Source: Hyaloperonospora brassicae (Eukaryota > Oomycota > Peronosporomycetes > Peronosporales > Peronosporaceae). From it: a stretch of DNA of 64,000 bases. The stretch covers positions 49,308-113,307 of the forward strand of contig CANTFL010000909.1 in NCBI GenBank assembly GCA_947650285.1. The letters are read 5' to 3'. Made by a program: the position numbers and the translations under genes. Below, piece by piece: positions 1 through 12,699 of this stretch; the stretch's first letter is position 1, and each line of letters starts with the position of its first letter. Under the pieces are notes generated by a model, which was given only the letters and a program-made list of their open reading frames with translations, did not search any database and was not told the origin of the DNA.

Positions 1-1073
1 AACGCTGAATAACAAAATGGCAATTTCTGTGCGATAGAGATAAATAGGATCAAGGAAATTTGAAGGATATTATATGAGAGCGGACCTGGAGCCAACTGTT
101 GCATCATCACCTGATCTTATACGTTTTCGTGGAAACTTGATCACACAGAAAGTTACAAGTTTGTTCAGCTAAATCGAAGCAAGTAAAAAACTTTAAATTC
201 TTGAAGGTCCGTAAATTTATCTTTTTTTACTATAACCACGACTCTTTCTTTAATGTATTGATCGAAACATTACACCAGTCGCGGATCGGCTATATAAAAT
301 TGAATACATGAGCATCGTGCAAATCTATTTCTCGCTAGGTGTGTTTTCTAAGGACAATAGTCAGCAAAGCCATGTTTTTCGTAATACCGCAATCGTTATA
401 TCAGTGGTAGAGTATGTTAATCCGCATCCTGTTTTACTGCAAATGGGTTGGGGCATGGTCAGCTTTTGACCACCTCGCACTTGCCATATGCGCTGCACAA
501 AGTGCAGATATGTGCATTCAAGCTTAATGTAAATTTTGTGTGCTATTTCCCGGGCAGAAGAAGCCGTGATGCTCGGCTGGCTAAGAATTTGGCTGCAGTC
601 GTGTAGTGAGAGAATGTGAGCAAAATGTTTTGTAGACCTTATACTTTACAACCAACATTCTTATCAAAATCTCTGATGACCATCAGCCGAACGCTTCAGT
701 CACAGATTGTGCCATTCTAGCCAATGTAATGGTCTATACTGGGTCACGTGCACTTATCGACTACTTGCTACCCATGGATGCTCACTTCGTATCATTAGAT
801 AGTATTTTAAAAATGTTACACACCTCCTTAAAACATGTTTAAATATTATCGTAGCATTAGATTTCGTCATACAAATACTTCTTAGATGACTTCAGCACCT
901 ATTTTTGACGGCCCTTCTAAATGACATCTGACACACTAAATTTAACATTCCATATAGGGTGTCTGGTCGCACATAGATATGATAGCATTTATTTACGATA
1001 CCGAATCGCTTTGCGATTTATCAAAAGAGAATGGAGCTTTAATCGATAGGGGCTATAACATATACTGGTATGT
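1..1073. other. AT-rich spacer, no gene seen
   Basis: I see no convincing coding region, repeat boundary or RNA gene here. Only short, stop-ridden frames are present and base composition is AT-rich, as in the other spacers of the window. Confidence 0.5.
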
Positions 1074-1610
1074 GACACAACTATCGCGTATGTATTACCG
1101 TAGCACATAGTATCCAGCACTATTACAATAGCGAATAGTATCCAAGAATACTAGAATGAATGGTAATGTGCTTCGTAGTAGGTGCATATACTACTCATAG
1201 ATGATATAAACCGTACTGTCAGCCGATAAAGTCAACGTGAAGGCCATATGCACGCAATGTATGGTAATTGTGAGGTGGCAACATGCTGGTATGTACATCA
1301 ATACAGTTTTAGTTAGGGTAATAAAGAAGTATACAATGACTTTACTATGAAATATATAGCTCCCGTTTGGCAGTCAACATACCGATTTCCGATTTGCCGT
1401 TTGCGATCCTCTCCACACTCTTGTGGTGTGGGGTCACGTCTGATGCTTCCACCCGTCATCAGTGTCAATGGATTATACTTTAATCAACACATGGGTAGAG
1501 AGCTCTTTTATGCCAAACATTACTTCGTGATTTGTACAACGGTAGGTATTCATCCGCAAATTCTGGCATTTGTGTAGCCATCACGACAATCGTGAAGTCT
1601 TTCCCATTGC
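1074..1610 (+). repeat. Dispersed repeat R1, copy a
   Basis: This stretch is closely similar, with scattered substitutions, to the reverse complement of 57935-58338. Shared words include TACCGTAG, AGTATCCAAGAATACTAGAA, GGTAATGTGCTTCGTAGTAG and AATTGTGAGGTGGC. Copy a carries about 110-140 bp around 1348-1490 that copy b lacks. Weaker similarity runs on to about 1790. The family is not recognised; it may be a decayed transposon or gene fragment, because part of the other copy keeps an open frame. Confidence 0.7.
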
Positions 1611-2426
1611 TTATGTATGGAATAAAAGTTGTTAAACGCCTGATTAAGAACATCGGTGTGACAGACAAAAGTGCCATGTTAATAGTTCCTAAGAATGACG
1701 TACACCATGCTACAATTTCTAGCTCATACAGCATTTATTTTATGTGAACGTAAAGTATGCGATACAGCTACAATAGCAGATAAGCCAACAGAAAGAGTTT
1801 TTGATAAAAAAAGCCCTTAAAGATCCTGACTGTTGACATAGCCCATACCAAATGCCGCTATATGCGGGACTTAACATTACCATCGACCTGAAATTTATTA
1901 TCGTAAGAAGTTAAAAGATACAACCTTTACCACGGTACGTCAACCTCGACGAAGTCACAGCAGAAAATGCAATCAAGGTGATTTTTAGCATTACATATTC
2001 GGCTGATAATGCTACAGCCTATGGCTGTAGAGCTTAACCTTCACAAACCAATACTTTTTGTAGAAAGACAGCCTTGAGGCCTGTCAAGGAGAAATTTTTT
2101 GAAGTGCAGCGTGCTAAATAAAGAGTAGTAATTTGCGTACCAAATATTTAAGGAGCTAGTTATACACACGCTTACACTCAGTACACATCATATGTTTAAC
2201 CTAAATACGCTTATAAACTCCCTACGATCAAACAGAAGTCAAAACATTTATTATGTGTCTTGTGGGTGATTTTATCCGATCTATCTGTTCCGCTTCATGC
2301 TAGTACGATTACAAATTTATTTTACAAGGTAGACCATGGAGACTCCAGCCTATGGTAAGATTGTGCCAATTCAGCCGTTTCCGTAAATATAGACTACAGA
2401 ATTGCCAAGTTTTCATAGCCCACGGA
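1611..2426. other. AT-rich spacer, possible tail of R1
   Basis: The first ~180 bp keep weak similarity to the R1b continuation at 57745-57935. Beyond that I see nothing identifiable; frames are short and broken. Confidence 0.4.
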
Positions 2427-2431
2427 CCTGT

Positions 2432-2879
2432 TGTAACAAGGTGAGACCGTTACATAATAATTGATATCTTTGTATCAATTTTTGTACATTGTCTATTTAG
2501 AAAATCTTTAATTGACATTACCCGTAAAGAGTAAGGTTTAGAGAATTTTACCACCGATAGTAATATTTCTTTGATGGGTTGCTCCACCTGATGGTTGATG
2601 ATCACGGTACATCAACCAGATTAACCACCAATCGCTGCTGGACGCGCGCAATGGGTGGTGAGCAAGAAACCCACATAGGAGATTGTAGTTTAATATAGTT
2701 AGCTCAAGATCGCAGATGGTTTATTAAGAAACATAACTATATTGAATTCAGTTCTACTTTTTTCCTTCGACAGATCTTTTGAGTTCTGCCCACTTCGATG
2801 CTCTTCCTCGCGCCACGTGTACGTGACGTCGGGTGCACACAAACTTGTGTCGAATTGACACAAGGCGTGCCCCGTTACA
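2432..2879 (+). mobile_element. Solo LTR of Gypsy-like family C, with target duplication
   Basis: The 448-bp sequence begins TGTAACAAGG and ends GTGCCCCGTTACA. It is flanked on both sides by the exact 5-bp direct repeat CCTGT (2427-2431 and 2880-2884), which defines a solo LTR left by LTR-LTR recombination. It shares landmark words with the family A LTRs: ACCGTTACATA near the left end, CCAATCG and ACGCGCGCAATG in the middle, a GTACGTGACGTCGGG block, and a hairpin (CTTGTGTC / GACACAAG) next to the right end. Related copies lie at 38786-39255 and, split, at 43364-49216. Confidence 0.85.
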
Positions 2880-2884
2880 CCTGT

Positions 2885-4909
2885 GCTGTCTTGTGAGCAA
2901 AAATACTGTAATGATTGCAAGCGATTGTTAAGGGGGCAAGTGCTGCCAGATAAAGTGCAACAAATATTTTGGGAGATGATTTTGCCTTGTATCTTGAATC
3001 AGTGCGCTAAACGATATGGCATCGCTAAAAAATACTAAGGTTCCAAGTTCAAAATTGTTTCGAAGTTATAGTAGCTGTACGTAATGGCAGAACGAACGTA
3101 ACATCAGGGTCGGGTAGCCTTACAGACACGTTTAACAGCTTCATGAAGATAATTTGCGAATGTAACAATCATTGCGTTTATCATACAGCCACAGTCCCTT
3201 AATGACCATGGGGATGATACATTCTTCGATACATTGCTTATCAAAGTGACAAATTGCGTTTCTAATAGTACTGTTATTCAATGCGAAGGGAGAATAGATT
3301 TTGACTAAACCCACTCACTAGATTATTGTAGGCCCGCATCCGTTGACCGCGGCAAATATCCATCGACAATGCGGAAGCCCTTAGAACAGGCTTAACCACA
3401 GCACTAGACAAATATCTTCTGTATGACTAACATTACACAGGGCGCTAGTCGACAGAAAGTTGGGGTGTAGTGGTATATGCTAGTTTTTGATGCGATCCTC
3501 ATTCTCCTCTATCGCCCAGACGACCGACTGATGACGGAGTGGCCCATTTCCGTTCATACTTATGTTTCTCACCGTGTGTACCCGTCGGGAGGGCAGGTTA
3601 TACTGACTCGGAAAACTTGAGGGTAATGTTCAACTTTATCAGCATAGGAATGAATTAGGGGGGTGAGCAAGTGGTTTGCTTCACTGTATACAGTTTGTCC
3701 AGGCCAAAATCTCGATACAAGATACCATGATCTATTATATCCCGATTTGTCCAATTATTTAGGTTGAAACCTGATCCGAATGTCTTCTGAATACTATAAG
3801 CCGTCTCGCGGTCTTATGTCTAAACCCTGAACGGGCCACTGCTCCCGATCATAATTGAGGTATGTCATAACTGCTCTTAAAGCGCCTGGTTAACAGTTTT
3901 GTGGCGCAATAAATGCAGGACGTAAGACAATTTTCTAAAAGCTAATTAACAAACACTTTCGAAAAAAGTGGAAACGTATATAAGATATCAAAAGATATCA
4001 TGGTTATGTTCGTAAATTGACATGCCAAACCTATGAATTTGCCTATCTCCGTGTCAATGTTTTCTACCACGTGCTGTCCTTAACCTGACTAATCATATCT
4101 TGTTTCTGTACTAAACACCCTAAACCGCCCATATCCATCGCAATCGGGTCGCGCTGGGTTGTGGTTACGATCATAGCTCTCGCGGATCGCGAACACGATT
4201 TCTTCACTCAAAAAATGCTTGCGATAGTGTCATCTATCTTTACCAAACCCATTGTACTTAAAACCACTTTTTATGACTGTAAATGTCACTATGTTATAAC
4301 CATGGTGTATGTAGCTCGATAGGTCTCGATTGGTCTAGCCTTACCCTGACTTATTCCGGTCGGATAGAGCTCGATCGTTTAAGTAATGCAATTTGTATGT
4401 ACACTTCGTGTAATATTTGTGGTCCACATTGAGCACAATTTTAATCTTCAATATTTCATTATCAACATCCTCGGTCCCTTCCTTATTCATATCGTACGTC
4501 TGATGAACATATCGAACAACATTTGACAACATCGGGACGATCTCTATCGATCAAATTTACACTAAGTGACCGACTACGTCTAGTTCCCGAAAGGGGATAT
4601 GCCAATCATTTTTGGGCGGCCACTTCCGATAGCGGATCTTGAGGGGTTTAGTACTCGACGAACCCACAGGACAATTACATCTTGGAGTTTTACGTGCACT
4701 TAGTCTTGATACGCATCTATTAATAACGAGGGGGGAATAATATCCCGTCCCCGGAACAGACGTGCACACCAAGCGCAAGTATTATAAATATGACGAAGAC
4801 TTGCCAAGTAGATCGATTATAGAGTAGTAATTAATATATCTTAATATGCTTTAATTCCGTTACCATCTCCTTACCTCGTGTCCTGATTCCTGACTTGACT
4901 GGAAAGTAA
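2885..4909. other. AT-rich spacer, no gene seen
   Basis: Only short frames of 60-73 codons without recognisable motifs were found on either strand. No LTR ends, tandem arrays or RNA genes were recognised. Confidence 0.45.
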
Positions 4910-4914
4910 TAGCT

Positions 4915-5045
4915 TGACCTCGTGGGCCCGACGTCCACCTTCACGGAACGGATCCGCCTTGCAAGACTCGAGGCCCACATTGTAGGGACCGAGGTTCACC
5001 TTGATAGCCCGAGGTCCACCTCGAGGGTTCCGGGCTCACCATGAT
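4915..5045 (-). repeat. Degenerate tandem repeat, reverse orientation
   Basis: Units of about 20-22 bp built on words such as CCCGACGTCCACCTTC, CCGAGGTTCACCTTGAT and CCGAGGTCCACCTCGAG recur. Read on the minus strand they resemble the GGTAGACCTGGGTCCC units at 35630-35999. The position, about 2.3 kb beyond the end of the minus-strand B1 pol relic, mirrors the plus-strand array beyond the B2 relic, so both probably belong to the 3' end of family B. Confidence 0.5.
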
Positions 5046-5187
5046 TTTGTAGGGTATCAGATACGAGACCATTGCTAGCTCATTATAAAACCATTATACT
5101 GGTTTTCTAGAGATGTTTTCTCGTCGGTAAGTGTTGTGGGTCTTCCCCGCAAAATGTCTTGTCGCCTTCGTGACTCCTTTATCCTTG

Positions 5188-6917
5188 TCACTCTTTACTT
5201 GACGGCTCAACCTCTATTCCTTCGGTGAGCTGGCCCCCGGGTTCATCAATTTCGATAAGCACTTCACCAAAATCGCCTTCGCGCGCGATACGAGGAAGAA
5301 TATCAGCGGTCTGAGACTTTTTTTGGGCAGAGCTGGCCGATGTCCAGGACCAGACATTCGAAACCGCGCGTTTGAATTTGAATCTTCTGAAGGCCACTCG
5401 AGCGCTTCAAGTAACGCAAGAGAAGTCCAATCGCGAGGTCGCCAAGATTCAAACACAGATAAATGAGGCCGAATAACGATTAGTTGCCGAGCGTGATGCG
5501 CTTCCGGATCGTCTCCTCCGGGTATAGGACACGATGTCTCAATATAAGAAAGCGTAAATTCAGTCCTAAAACAAGCTCCGTTGAAAATTTTGACCGTATC
5601 GGAGAACTTCTAGGTTGAGTTGCTACAAACACGGGATAAATTTGCTTTCCAAGCTTCGTAGAATGATTGGTTGCGCTGCATTTTTTCGAAATGCGACTTT
5701 GTATTCACTCAGCTGTGTCTTGATGTCCAACCTGACGGCCGAACGGGAAGGCGCTATCTAAGATCACCTCACATTGCGATATCGCATGGAGTCGTTGGTG
5801 ACCGGGGCCTCGTACAGTTCTATACCCAATTGACGTCGACCCCTTCCCGGAGCTTCTTCGCGTCCTAGAACTTTGGACTTCGCGTTACCCAGCCGTAACC
5901 TTCCGCGCTATCCCTTGACTCTACAGACCCAGACTGTCCTCAAAAGGATCACCCGATCATCAATCTCTACCCCCCATCGACCCAGATTTGTGACTCTAGG
6001 AGATCGCGCGATACCAAGATCCGTCACGATATTAACGCCGCTCGGTCTATCTGCAAGCCAGCTGATTTAAGATTCCTCCTCTTATCCTCGCTAGCTTCTA
6101 AAGACAAAAAATTCACAGCATGTGAAAATGCGACCCTCGCACCATTATCTGGATCGCAATCTCATACTCGTCGTCATGCGTTAGGTGCTTAATCTCAGCG
6201 CTTTGACGGATAGTCCTCGCTTTGATTATCGTGGTCTCTACTGATCTTCTATACAATGACTTAAATTCAAGCGCCCCTTGTCGATCAACAGTGTCCAAAA
6301 TATCCAGAGTGATTTTTTTCGGCAAGGCTTCTAGTGATTTCAAAGAAACAATCAGGTTAACCAAAATCCCGCATCCATCCGTGAACTAGTTGCTGACACC
6401 CTCAGATTCTAAAAACCTGCCTCGCGTTAAGGGCTGTATGGCCAAGTGGGTACGTAATTACAGTTATCGCGAGCCTTAACCTTCGTCTCAGGTCAATATT
6501 CGGTAGGCGCGAAGATTCAGCTGAACCATCGTTGCCGAGTCGAGCGTCGACTTCCTATCCCTACACCTCGCAAAACCGAAATGATATCCGTCTCCGTTGT
6601 TCAAGGTGAGCAAAACTCTATCTTCTATATCGTAATCGGGCTTTTGAATTGGTGTCGATGGCCCAGTACAGGTGTTGTACGCCTCGGAACCCTAATATAA
6701 AGCTTTTCCTCACCCGATCTATTTTCCTTGTACAGGGAAGTTCAACCAGCTCGTCACCTTGTATCAGGAGTACGAAGATCGGAGCCGGTATCAACCATGG
6801 TAGTCGACGCACGAGATCTTTGTCTCCCGCGATCAGCCACTTGGTAACTATCAATTGGCTGGGTTCCGTAAACAGAGGATGCAGAGGCGATCGAGATCTT
6901 GATCTCGGTAGACGATG
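5188..6917 (+). pseudogene. Decayed coiled-coil ORF opposite to the B1 pol relic
   Basis: On the plus strand, 5330-5555 reads as a heptad-rich helix with few stops (pieces such as LLKATRALQVTQEKSNREV, then RLVAERDALPDRLLRV). After a frame change more of the same follows to about 5835 (VELLQTRDKFAFQAS, MSNLTAEREGAI). A further natural-looking piece at 6741-6917 has few stops and ends in a basic tail (FRKQRMQRRSRS). These fragments are antisense to the B1 pol relic and lie downstream of it, the same arrangement as the opposite-strand ORF of family A. Protein family unknown. The join between fragments is inferred. Confidence 0.4.
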
Positions 6918-7400
6918 ATCCTTCAATTCATTTTTGAGGGTGCGATCGATGTCCGCTGCGATCCGGATATCGTGCTAAATATTTTCTTCTTGCACCTCCC
7001 ATCATGATAGGAGGTGCCATTATGGTATCCAGGTTTAGGATGCAGAGATCAGAACATTTCCGATCTGCTGATACCTCTGGCACATCTTGATGCCACTATC
7101 CCTTAAGGATCTTGGTTTCACTATCAACCTGTAAGCCACACTGGAAGGTCGATTCCGAGTATGTTTGTCAAAAATAAATTCGCGTTGTCGTAACTCAACT
7201 TTTATGGCTCAAATATTTAACATGATTTATTCTTGATCTTTTTATTTTCTTCTACGTAAAATTAGCTTTATTTCTTTCTATTCCGACCTTCTATCCGTAA
7301 ATGAATATTTTCGATATACAGTATATACATATATGTTAAATAGCCCGTTTAACACCTCAATCAACTATCTTTTTCGTCAATCAAGATCCGTTAACCTTCG

Positions 7401-7631
7401 TTAGCAGTCAATGTCCACCTCGTGAGATTGTATCATCCCGAAAAGATCTCGACTAACCCGATCCCGATCGAACTCTTTCAAAAAGTCATCACACTTAAAA
7501 TAGGCTTCAATGATCCAGGTCAAATCTATGCGTACCTTCCTCGTACCAGGTACTGTTTTATATTCAGCCATGACGGGTCCTGTGTCCCGATACCATGTCC
7601 AAAATCTTCTATACTTCGCATTAATCTGCAT
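7401..7631 (-). pseudogene. B1 relic: C-terminal end of Gypsy pol
   Basis: The minus frame contains DLTWIIEAYFKCDDFLKEF followed by DRDRVSRDLFGMIQSHE. From memory this resembles the pol C-terminus (TWVDEADLNCGALL ... NRFGVMQSHE) of a very common oomycete Gypsy family. It lies downstream of the integrase fragment at 7969-8328 on the same strand, as expected for the tail and chromodomain-like end of one element. Confidence 0.6.
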
Positions 7632-7968
7632 TTAACTCGCTCTCCCAACTATCTATCCGTATAATCAACTCTTTTATACCAACGCAATCTCCGCTGCCAA
7701 TCATGAAAACATTATTAGGCATTTCCTGGAACTTCACCACTCGTTATGACTTGGATAGTTGCACGGCTGTACATCTTTGAATGGAGTCCCTCCTATCTGT
7801 AAACATCTGCATATTCTACACATAGATTAGAGCTAGAAATATTTCATCACCCATTTGTGCAAGCTTGCCGGCGTATCCGCCATTGATTTGGTATGAATGG
7901 AGCCACATTTGCATTCCACACTATAGGTTGTACAGATCCTAATCTGCATTATGTCTATCCGCTCAATA

Positions 7969-8328
7969 TCAGATCGTTATCATGAGCTGCTCATTCAATA
8001 TTGCTCTTGCTCGCTGGCGCTGACGTTGAATGATGTAAAGCCATCTTTTCTCGTTTGAATCTCGTGTATCAGTGCTTACTAAAGGCGGAGTTGCCTTCAA
8101 TGTCGATCTCGAGTCACTACCGTGGACCCGATAAAACGGCGTATCGCCACGTACGCGATCTTGTGCCGTATTGAAAGCAAACTTCAGCCTTTCTGCGCAC
8201 TCGTACCATTCGTTTTGATCTACATCTGCGTCATACATATTGATGACCAGACTTAGCGCATCATGCGCTCTGCTGAACCATTCGCTTGAGGTCGATAGGC
8301 CATTGTAGCATATTTCTTTGTCCTGCAA
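7969..8328 (-). pseudogene. B1 relic: Gypsy integrase C-terminal region
   Basis: The 119-codon minus frame contains NMYDADVDQNEWYECAERL, KFAFNTAQDRVRGDTPFY and HGSDSRSTLKATPPL. This is the characteristic block after the integrase DDE core in oomycete Gypsy polyproteins (ALNTA, DRTRGDTPFYLVHGWDPRSTLEA). The DDE residues themselves lie upstream and are not clearly kept. The fragment is AT-shifted and part of the ordered B1 relic. Confidence 0.75.
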
Positions 8329-9541
8329 TCTTGAAAGTGCTCGAATAAAATAGAAATAAATGCAGTCGACAGTTCGTGATGTATCACTTCACTCGCCCCA
8401 AACCTTTGGAACAGACTTTTAACTTAACCTTCTACTATCGCCTGCGCAGTTTTTAAAACAATAACACTGTAATCACATATCCCGTGATTAGATCCATCCA
8501 TCACATCAACTACGTGCTCTCTTTAAAAGACAGCGGCAGGAATAGTATGTGATCCATTTCGATCATATGAAATGGTTATGTAGCTTGAAGATATTATGGT
8601 GAACCACCAGCAACTGCGGGCAACCCCTTTCCATTCGTACAATCCATGTATTCACTCACATACTGATAAACGCTTCGATTAAGTCCTTTTCAAAGGAAAT
8701 GAGATCGAATTTGCGGATCAGTTTTTCCGATCCATTAATTACCACCTTCCAAAATGGTAAGGTATTGGTGAAAAACTTCCTGCTGTAATGATTCAGATTT
8801 CACGACGCGGATCATCTCCGTGTGATCTTAAGATGATCCCGACGATCGGGAGTAAAATAGAAGCTAATCGGTTTCGTCCACTTCACAGTCTGGGGCTATC
8901 GGAACACATGTCTTTGCCTTTACGACGATCAACTATGCCGAATTATCTACGTAGTGATCATTGACGGTGGCAATCCAGCCTTCATTCTATTTCGCCTGCT
9001 TAATTTGCTTAATTCGGATCTGGTGTACGACTCTTCGCGTAACACTTCAAGCCGCCTGCGTCGTTGCAACGCTAACCTAGTAATTGCATTAATCTTCACC
9101 ACCCGATCTGCGTTTTACGGCGCGATCAGCTCATCCAACGGAGTCAATGATACTAATTGTTGCATCTCTGGATCTGAGGAAACGTTCGTAACTCTCTCCT
9201 GTTGCAAGGATGTGCTCGCTAGTCGATTTGCACGTTGACTCCATTCCCGCTTCACGCGTAGAAACTCGTGCTCTGGTCACTACTGAAGTCGTTGCAGGGT
9301 CTTTTGTCGTAACAACTGTAGTCCTGGTGCTTTGCAATTGATCTTACCCAGCATCTGACAGGTCCACAACTTAAAATCGACACATTCGATAATCCGTCCC
9401 CTCTTTTGCTTGTCCAATTGATCAAGCCCTAGCAAAAGACCACGTTATTCGGCTGCATTTGCAGTCAATTACATCGCATATTCTGAAGCAGCATCCATAA
9501 TATTCCGTTCCGAAATCTTCCACACGATCGCGCTGTAGGCT
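8329..9541 (-). pseudogene. B1 relic: decayed RNase H-integrase interval
   Basis: This interval sits between recognisable RNase H-side and integrase fragments on the minus strand. Short hydrophilic minus-strand frames such as 9131-9337 are present, but no catalytic motif can be read, so the assignment rests on position. Confidence 0.35.
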
Positions 9542-10123
9542 TCACTTCTTCCGCTTAATTTGAGCCCATCCGTCGAAACTGACAACCATTAAATTTTTGC
9601 ACAGTTCCGCAATAGGCGGTTGCATCGTTATACTTCTCTCCAGCTGACACTCCGGGTCGATAGCGATAATCGTATCGTCTACCTCGGTATGAAAGGTTAT
9701 TATTGCAAAGAGAGTACCAAGTATATTATCTTCCCCTTTCTCGCCCCTCCTAACTAACACTCTTCACCATTTTAACAACGCGGCCCATATTTGCAGCCCC
9801 CCCCACATTGATACTGGAGGAAAGGGTCAACCAGACAAGAGGCGAATATCGAGCAAGCAATTCGATCTCTTAGGATACCAGTAGAACATAGCACACATCC
9901 CAAATTCTTAGTATGTATAGCATATCTTTTCTTCTATACCGTTATTAAAATGGTTATGATTGAGTGTTTGGCTTACAAATGTCACCGGCCAATATATACT
10001 ATCGTATTCTTGCGACAGGGATGATGACACCGCCCACCTGCATGCATAAACCACTATCACCGGGGTCCGATCTAGGTCAAAATGCTTGAGGATAAGGGTG
10101 GTAGAAATAATGGCCTTCAACAT
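9542..10123 (-). pseudogene. B1 relic: Gypsy RNase H region
   Basis: The minus frame at 9908-10123 contains STTLILKHFDLDRTPVIVVY, then YDSIYWPVTFVSQTL and GIEEKI, matching the start of a Gypsy RNase H domain (TPILKHFD ... PVIVVYASKWAISAAL ... YWPVTFTSRTLKPNEINYG). The frame at 9542-9760 (EVDDTIIAIDPECQLERSI, then MVVSFDGWAQIKRK) matches the following tether and second RNase H-like segment. Several stops and frame changes separate them, so it cannot encode a working enzyme. Confidence 0.7.
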
Positions 10124-10309
10124 AGTGAATGGAATTGGACCTTTTACACCGATTATTTCGCTAGTATTGCGATAACTATCTTTTTATTGCTTATTCGCCA
10201 TCTTCTTTATCCTTCTTTGTAATTTTCTGTGACACCGGCATTTATCCGGAAGATCATAAACATTTGGCCTCTCTTGACTCGTACAAGATCGATGCGTAGA
10301 TCGTTCAGT

Positions 10310-10990
10310 CTTAAAAAAACCGAGTAGTTTAAAATGCTAAAGAATGAACGCATTAAGCGCAACTATGTGGAAAAGGAAGATTTAACAACATCTCTAGAAC
10401 TTTATGTCAAGCTTCCAACCCTGCTTCTGACGCCTCTTGGCCGAAGCAATCTACTTTACGCCGTTCCCAGAAATATTTGGCCAAGCTGATCAATAATTTC
10501 CATCTATTGTACAGTACCAAAAATCGTTCTACCTTATCGTATAGAGAATTATACGTAGTATATGGGATCAATATATCGTCGATGAACGATCTTATGCCGA
10601 GTACTGACGGCTATCGGTATGCTTCAGGTTTTCCTTTCGCAAATACGTCGGTTGACGCAGGCTATCCCGTTTCGGTAGAAGCATTTTTGTCACCGATTTA
10701 AAGTAGTATAACAAATCATTTTTAACCAATCGATTATAAATCTGTGAAGCTTTCTAAATCCATTTGGTATTCTCAACCACTAAAATAGATCTGAAGTGGT
10801 ATAAAAACCGCGTATTCCATCCCTTAACCGTTCGGTTATTTCGAAAACCCAAAACATACAATCCCTATTTAAAGAGCAGTACCACAGCGCTTTATACATA
10901 TCCTGCAATACCTCGCTAAAAAATAAAAATGGGTAAACCATCAGCTCTGTTAGATGAATCACTCGCCTAAAATCAATAAATAGCCTGATT
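10310..10990 (-). pseudogene. B1 relic: Gypsy reverse transcriptase
   Basis: The minus frame 10780-10962 reads LTELMVYPFLFFSEVLQDM, then YKALWYCSLNRD and FEITERLRDGIRGF. This is the RT segment LMVYPMPLISELL ... DKALWYCSLDMASGFWVVEMTERAR. Further along the minus strand, near 10690-10560, a frame with one stop reads PSVLGIRSFIDDIL, placing the catalytic motif as FIDD. A later piece near 10310-10460 matches the post-catalytic segment ending in SFLGSLNYYSRF. Frameshifts and stops occur throughout. Confidence 0.75.
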
Positions 10991-12690
10991 TCTTCTCCGT
11001 ATTTCTTGATGTTTACGACTATTGGCGAAGCTCAAGGCGATGTCATATGTCTAATAATCTTGGCTGACAACACTCCTTGATAAGGTCATCCAGCACTGCC
11101 AAAATTTGGTGGCGACTGGCCGTACAGACTGGACATTCGAATCCCCCCCTACATCGATATGAAATACAACACGCGTGCTGCACAAAGTAAAGTGTTACAA
11201 TTTCCAATCTGCAGGTGACTTATCTGTGTATCAACTGTCGCAACTTCTATTGATTCTCGGCTAATAGAACATTAGAATCTCCCACTTGGATGTCGACGAT
11301 GTTGTTACCTTTGATAGTATAGCCATATGCTGTTTGACCATCTACGCAAAAAATTGAACTCCTACATAATGATACGATGATAAGGGTGAAGAATTTGCTT
11401 CTTTTGCATCCTCGTTGATTGTAACCGCACCCTAGCCTTTCACTGTTCGATCAGACTGGTTTAGCAATTCACGATTGCCTCTTTTCATCTCAGTTGAAAG
11501 ATATCTTGACTATCCTTCTTACGGATTAGTCGTTACACGCTTCACAATTCATTCAGTAGTCCTGGGGCCATATCACTAGTATCAACTTTTAAGAGCAAAG
11601 GTTGCTGGGAGTGTTAAAAAGACGAATACGGCTTTTAACCGGGATTGCTGATTGAAAATTGAGTTGTATTTATTATGTTTCGTGATTTACAACCAATTGC
11701 TTTCAGAAGCCGATGGATCTCAGCCACTGATTCTACCTGTCCTCTTTCTACTTGGCTTTTCAGTCCTACCCTTGAGTAACTAATTTTTGTAAGATATGTG
11801 CAGTAAAACCTCCGCTACGTCTTGTCTAAAATACTTGTGGGTCGACTCGGTCACTAACTTGCGTTTGCAGAGACTCAAACTCGTAGAAATCAGCTTAGTA
11901 TTCGACTTAATAGAGGACTGAGCCAATTCAGTAATCTTGTTGAAGCGACAGATCACCGACACAATATTATCATACAACAACACCTAACATAAAATATACA
12001 TCTTACACACGTCGTCGCAATACCACTTCCTAACAACAACTGCATTCGACTATTCTATTGATCTTCGATCTCTGCCACCGTACTTTTCTTCTAGAAACGT
12101 CTTCTTAAATTTCGTCTTTACCGTTAGAGCTTATCCACAGCATCCGTACGAATATTTCAGAATCATGTTGGGATCGCGATGCGATCTGTGCAGGGGCTCT
12201 TCTTTTTATTCCCTACTGTGAACGTATTATAATGCGCGTCGTTTGCATGCTTAAGGAGATTCATCATTAGTCCCGCATCAGCCTTGATGTCTCCAGCTGC
12301 TCAATTTATCGCAGCAACGATACCACGTTTATTATCCCTTATACTGCCGCAATCCATAAGAGAATTTTCCCGGCGATCGTGGTTATAAATTCTCTTTCAC
12401 TGATAAGGCTTTCTGGGTAACAATATTTAGCATTAGATCGTGTGCACCTACATTTGTAAGCTGCAGCATTATATTCTTGCCCGGTCCGGACGTCACCATT
12501 GGTTTACATGCCTCATCTCGTCTCACCCAAAGTTAGAACTACGAAACGATGACACGATCCAAACCTAGATCGACTCATCGGCTGGAATACTTATATGTTC
12601 ATCGTTACGATGATCACCGATACCATCAATCTGTATGGTAATTTCGTCCTGTCAAAGCTATCCTAAGAATACACCAAACGTATGAGACCC
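10991..12690 (-). pseudogene. B1 relic: probable gag/protease end, unreadable
   Basis: By position this is where the gag-protease half of B1 should lie. Minus-strand frames such as 11780-11983 are compatible with it, but no zinc knuckle or protease motif can be read. Only about 2 kb separates the RT relics of B1 and B2, too little for two full gag regions, so at least one is truncated. No boundary LTR was found. Confidence 0.3.
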
Positions 12691-12699
12691 CGTCCGAAA

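Noticed and set aside
395..425. tRNA-like D-arm (TCAGTGGTAGAGTATG)
   Set aside because: It resembles an A box, but no matching B box, T-arm or acceptor stem could be found within 90 bases, so it is at most a pseudogene fragment or chance.
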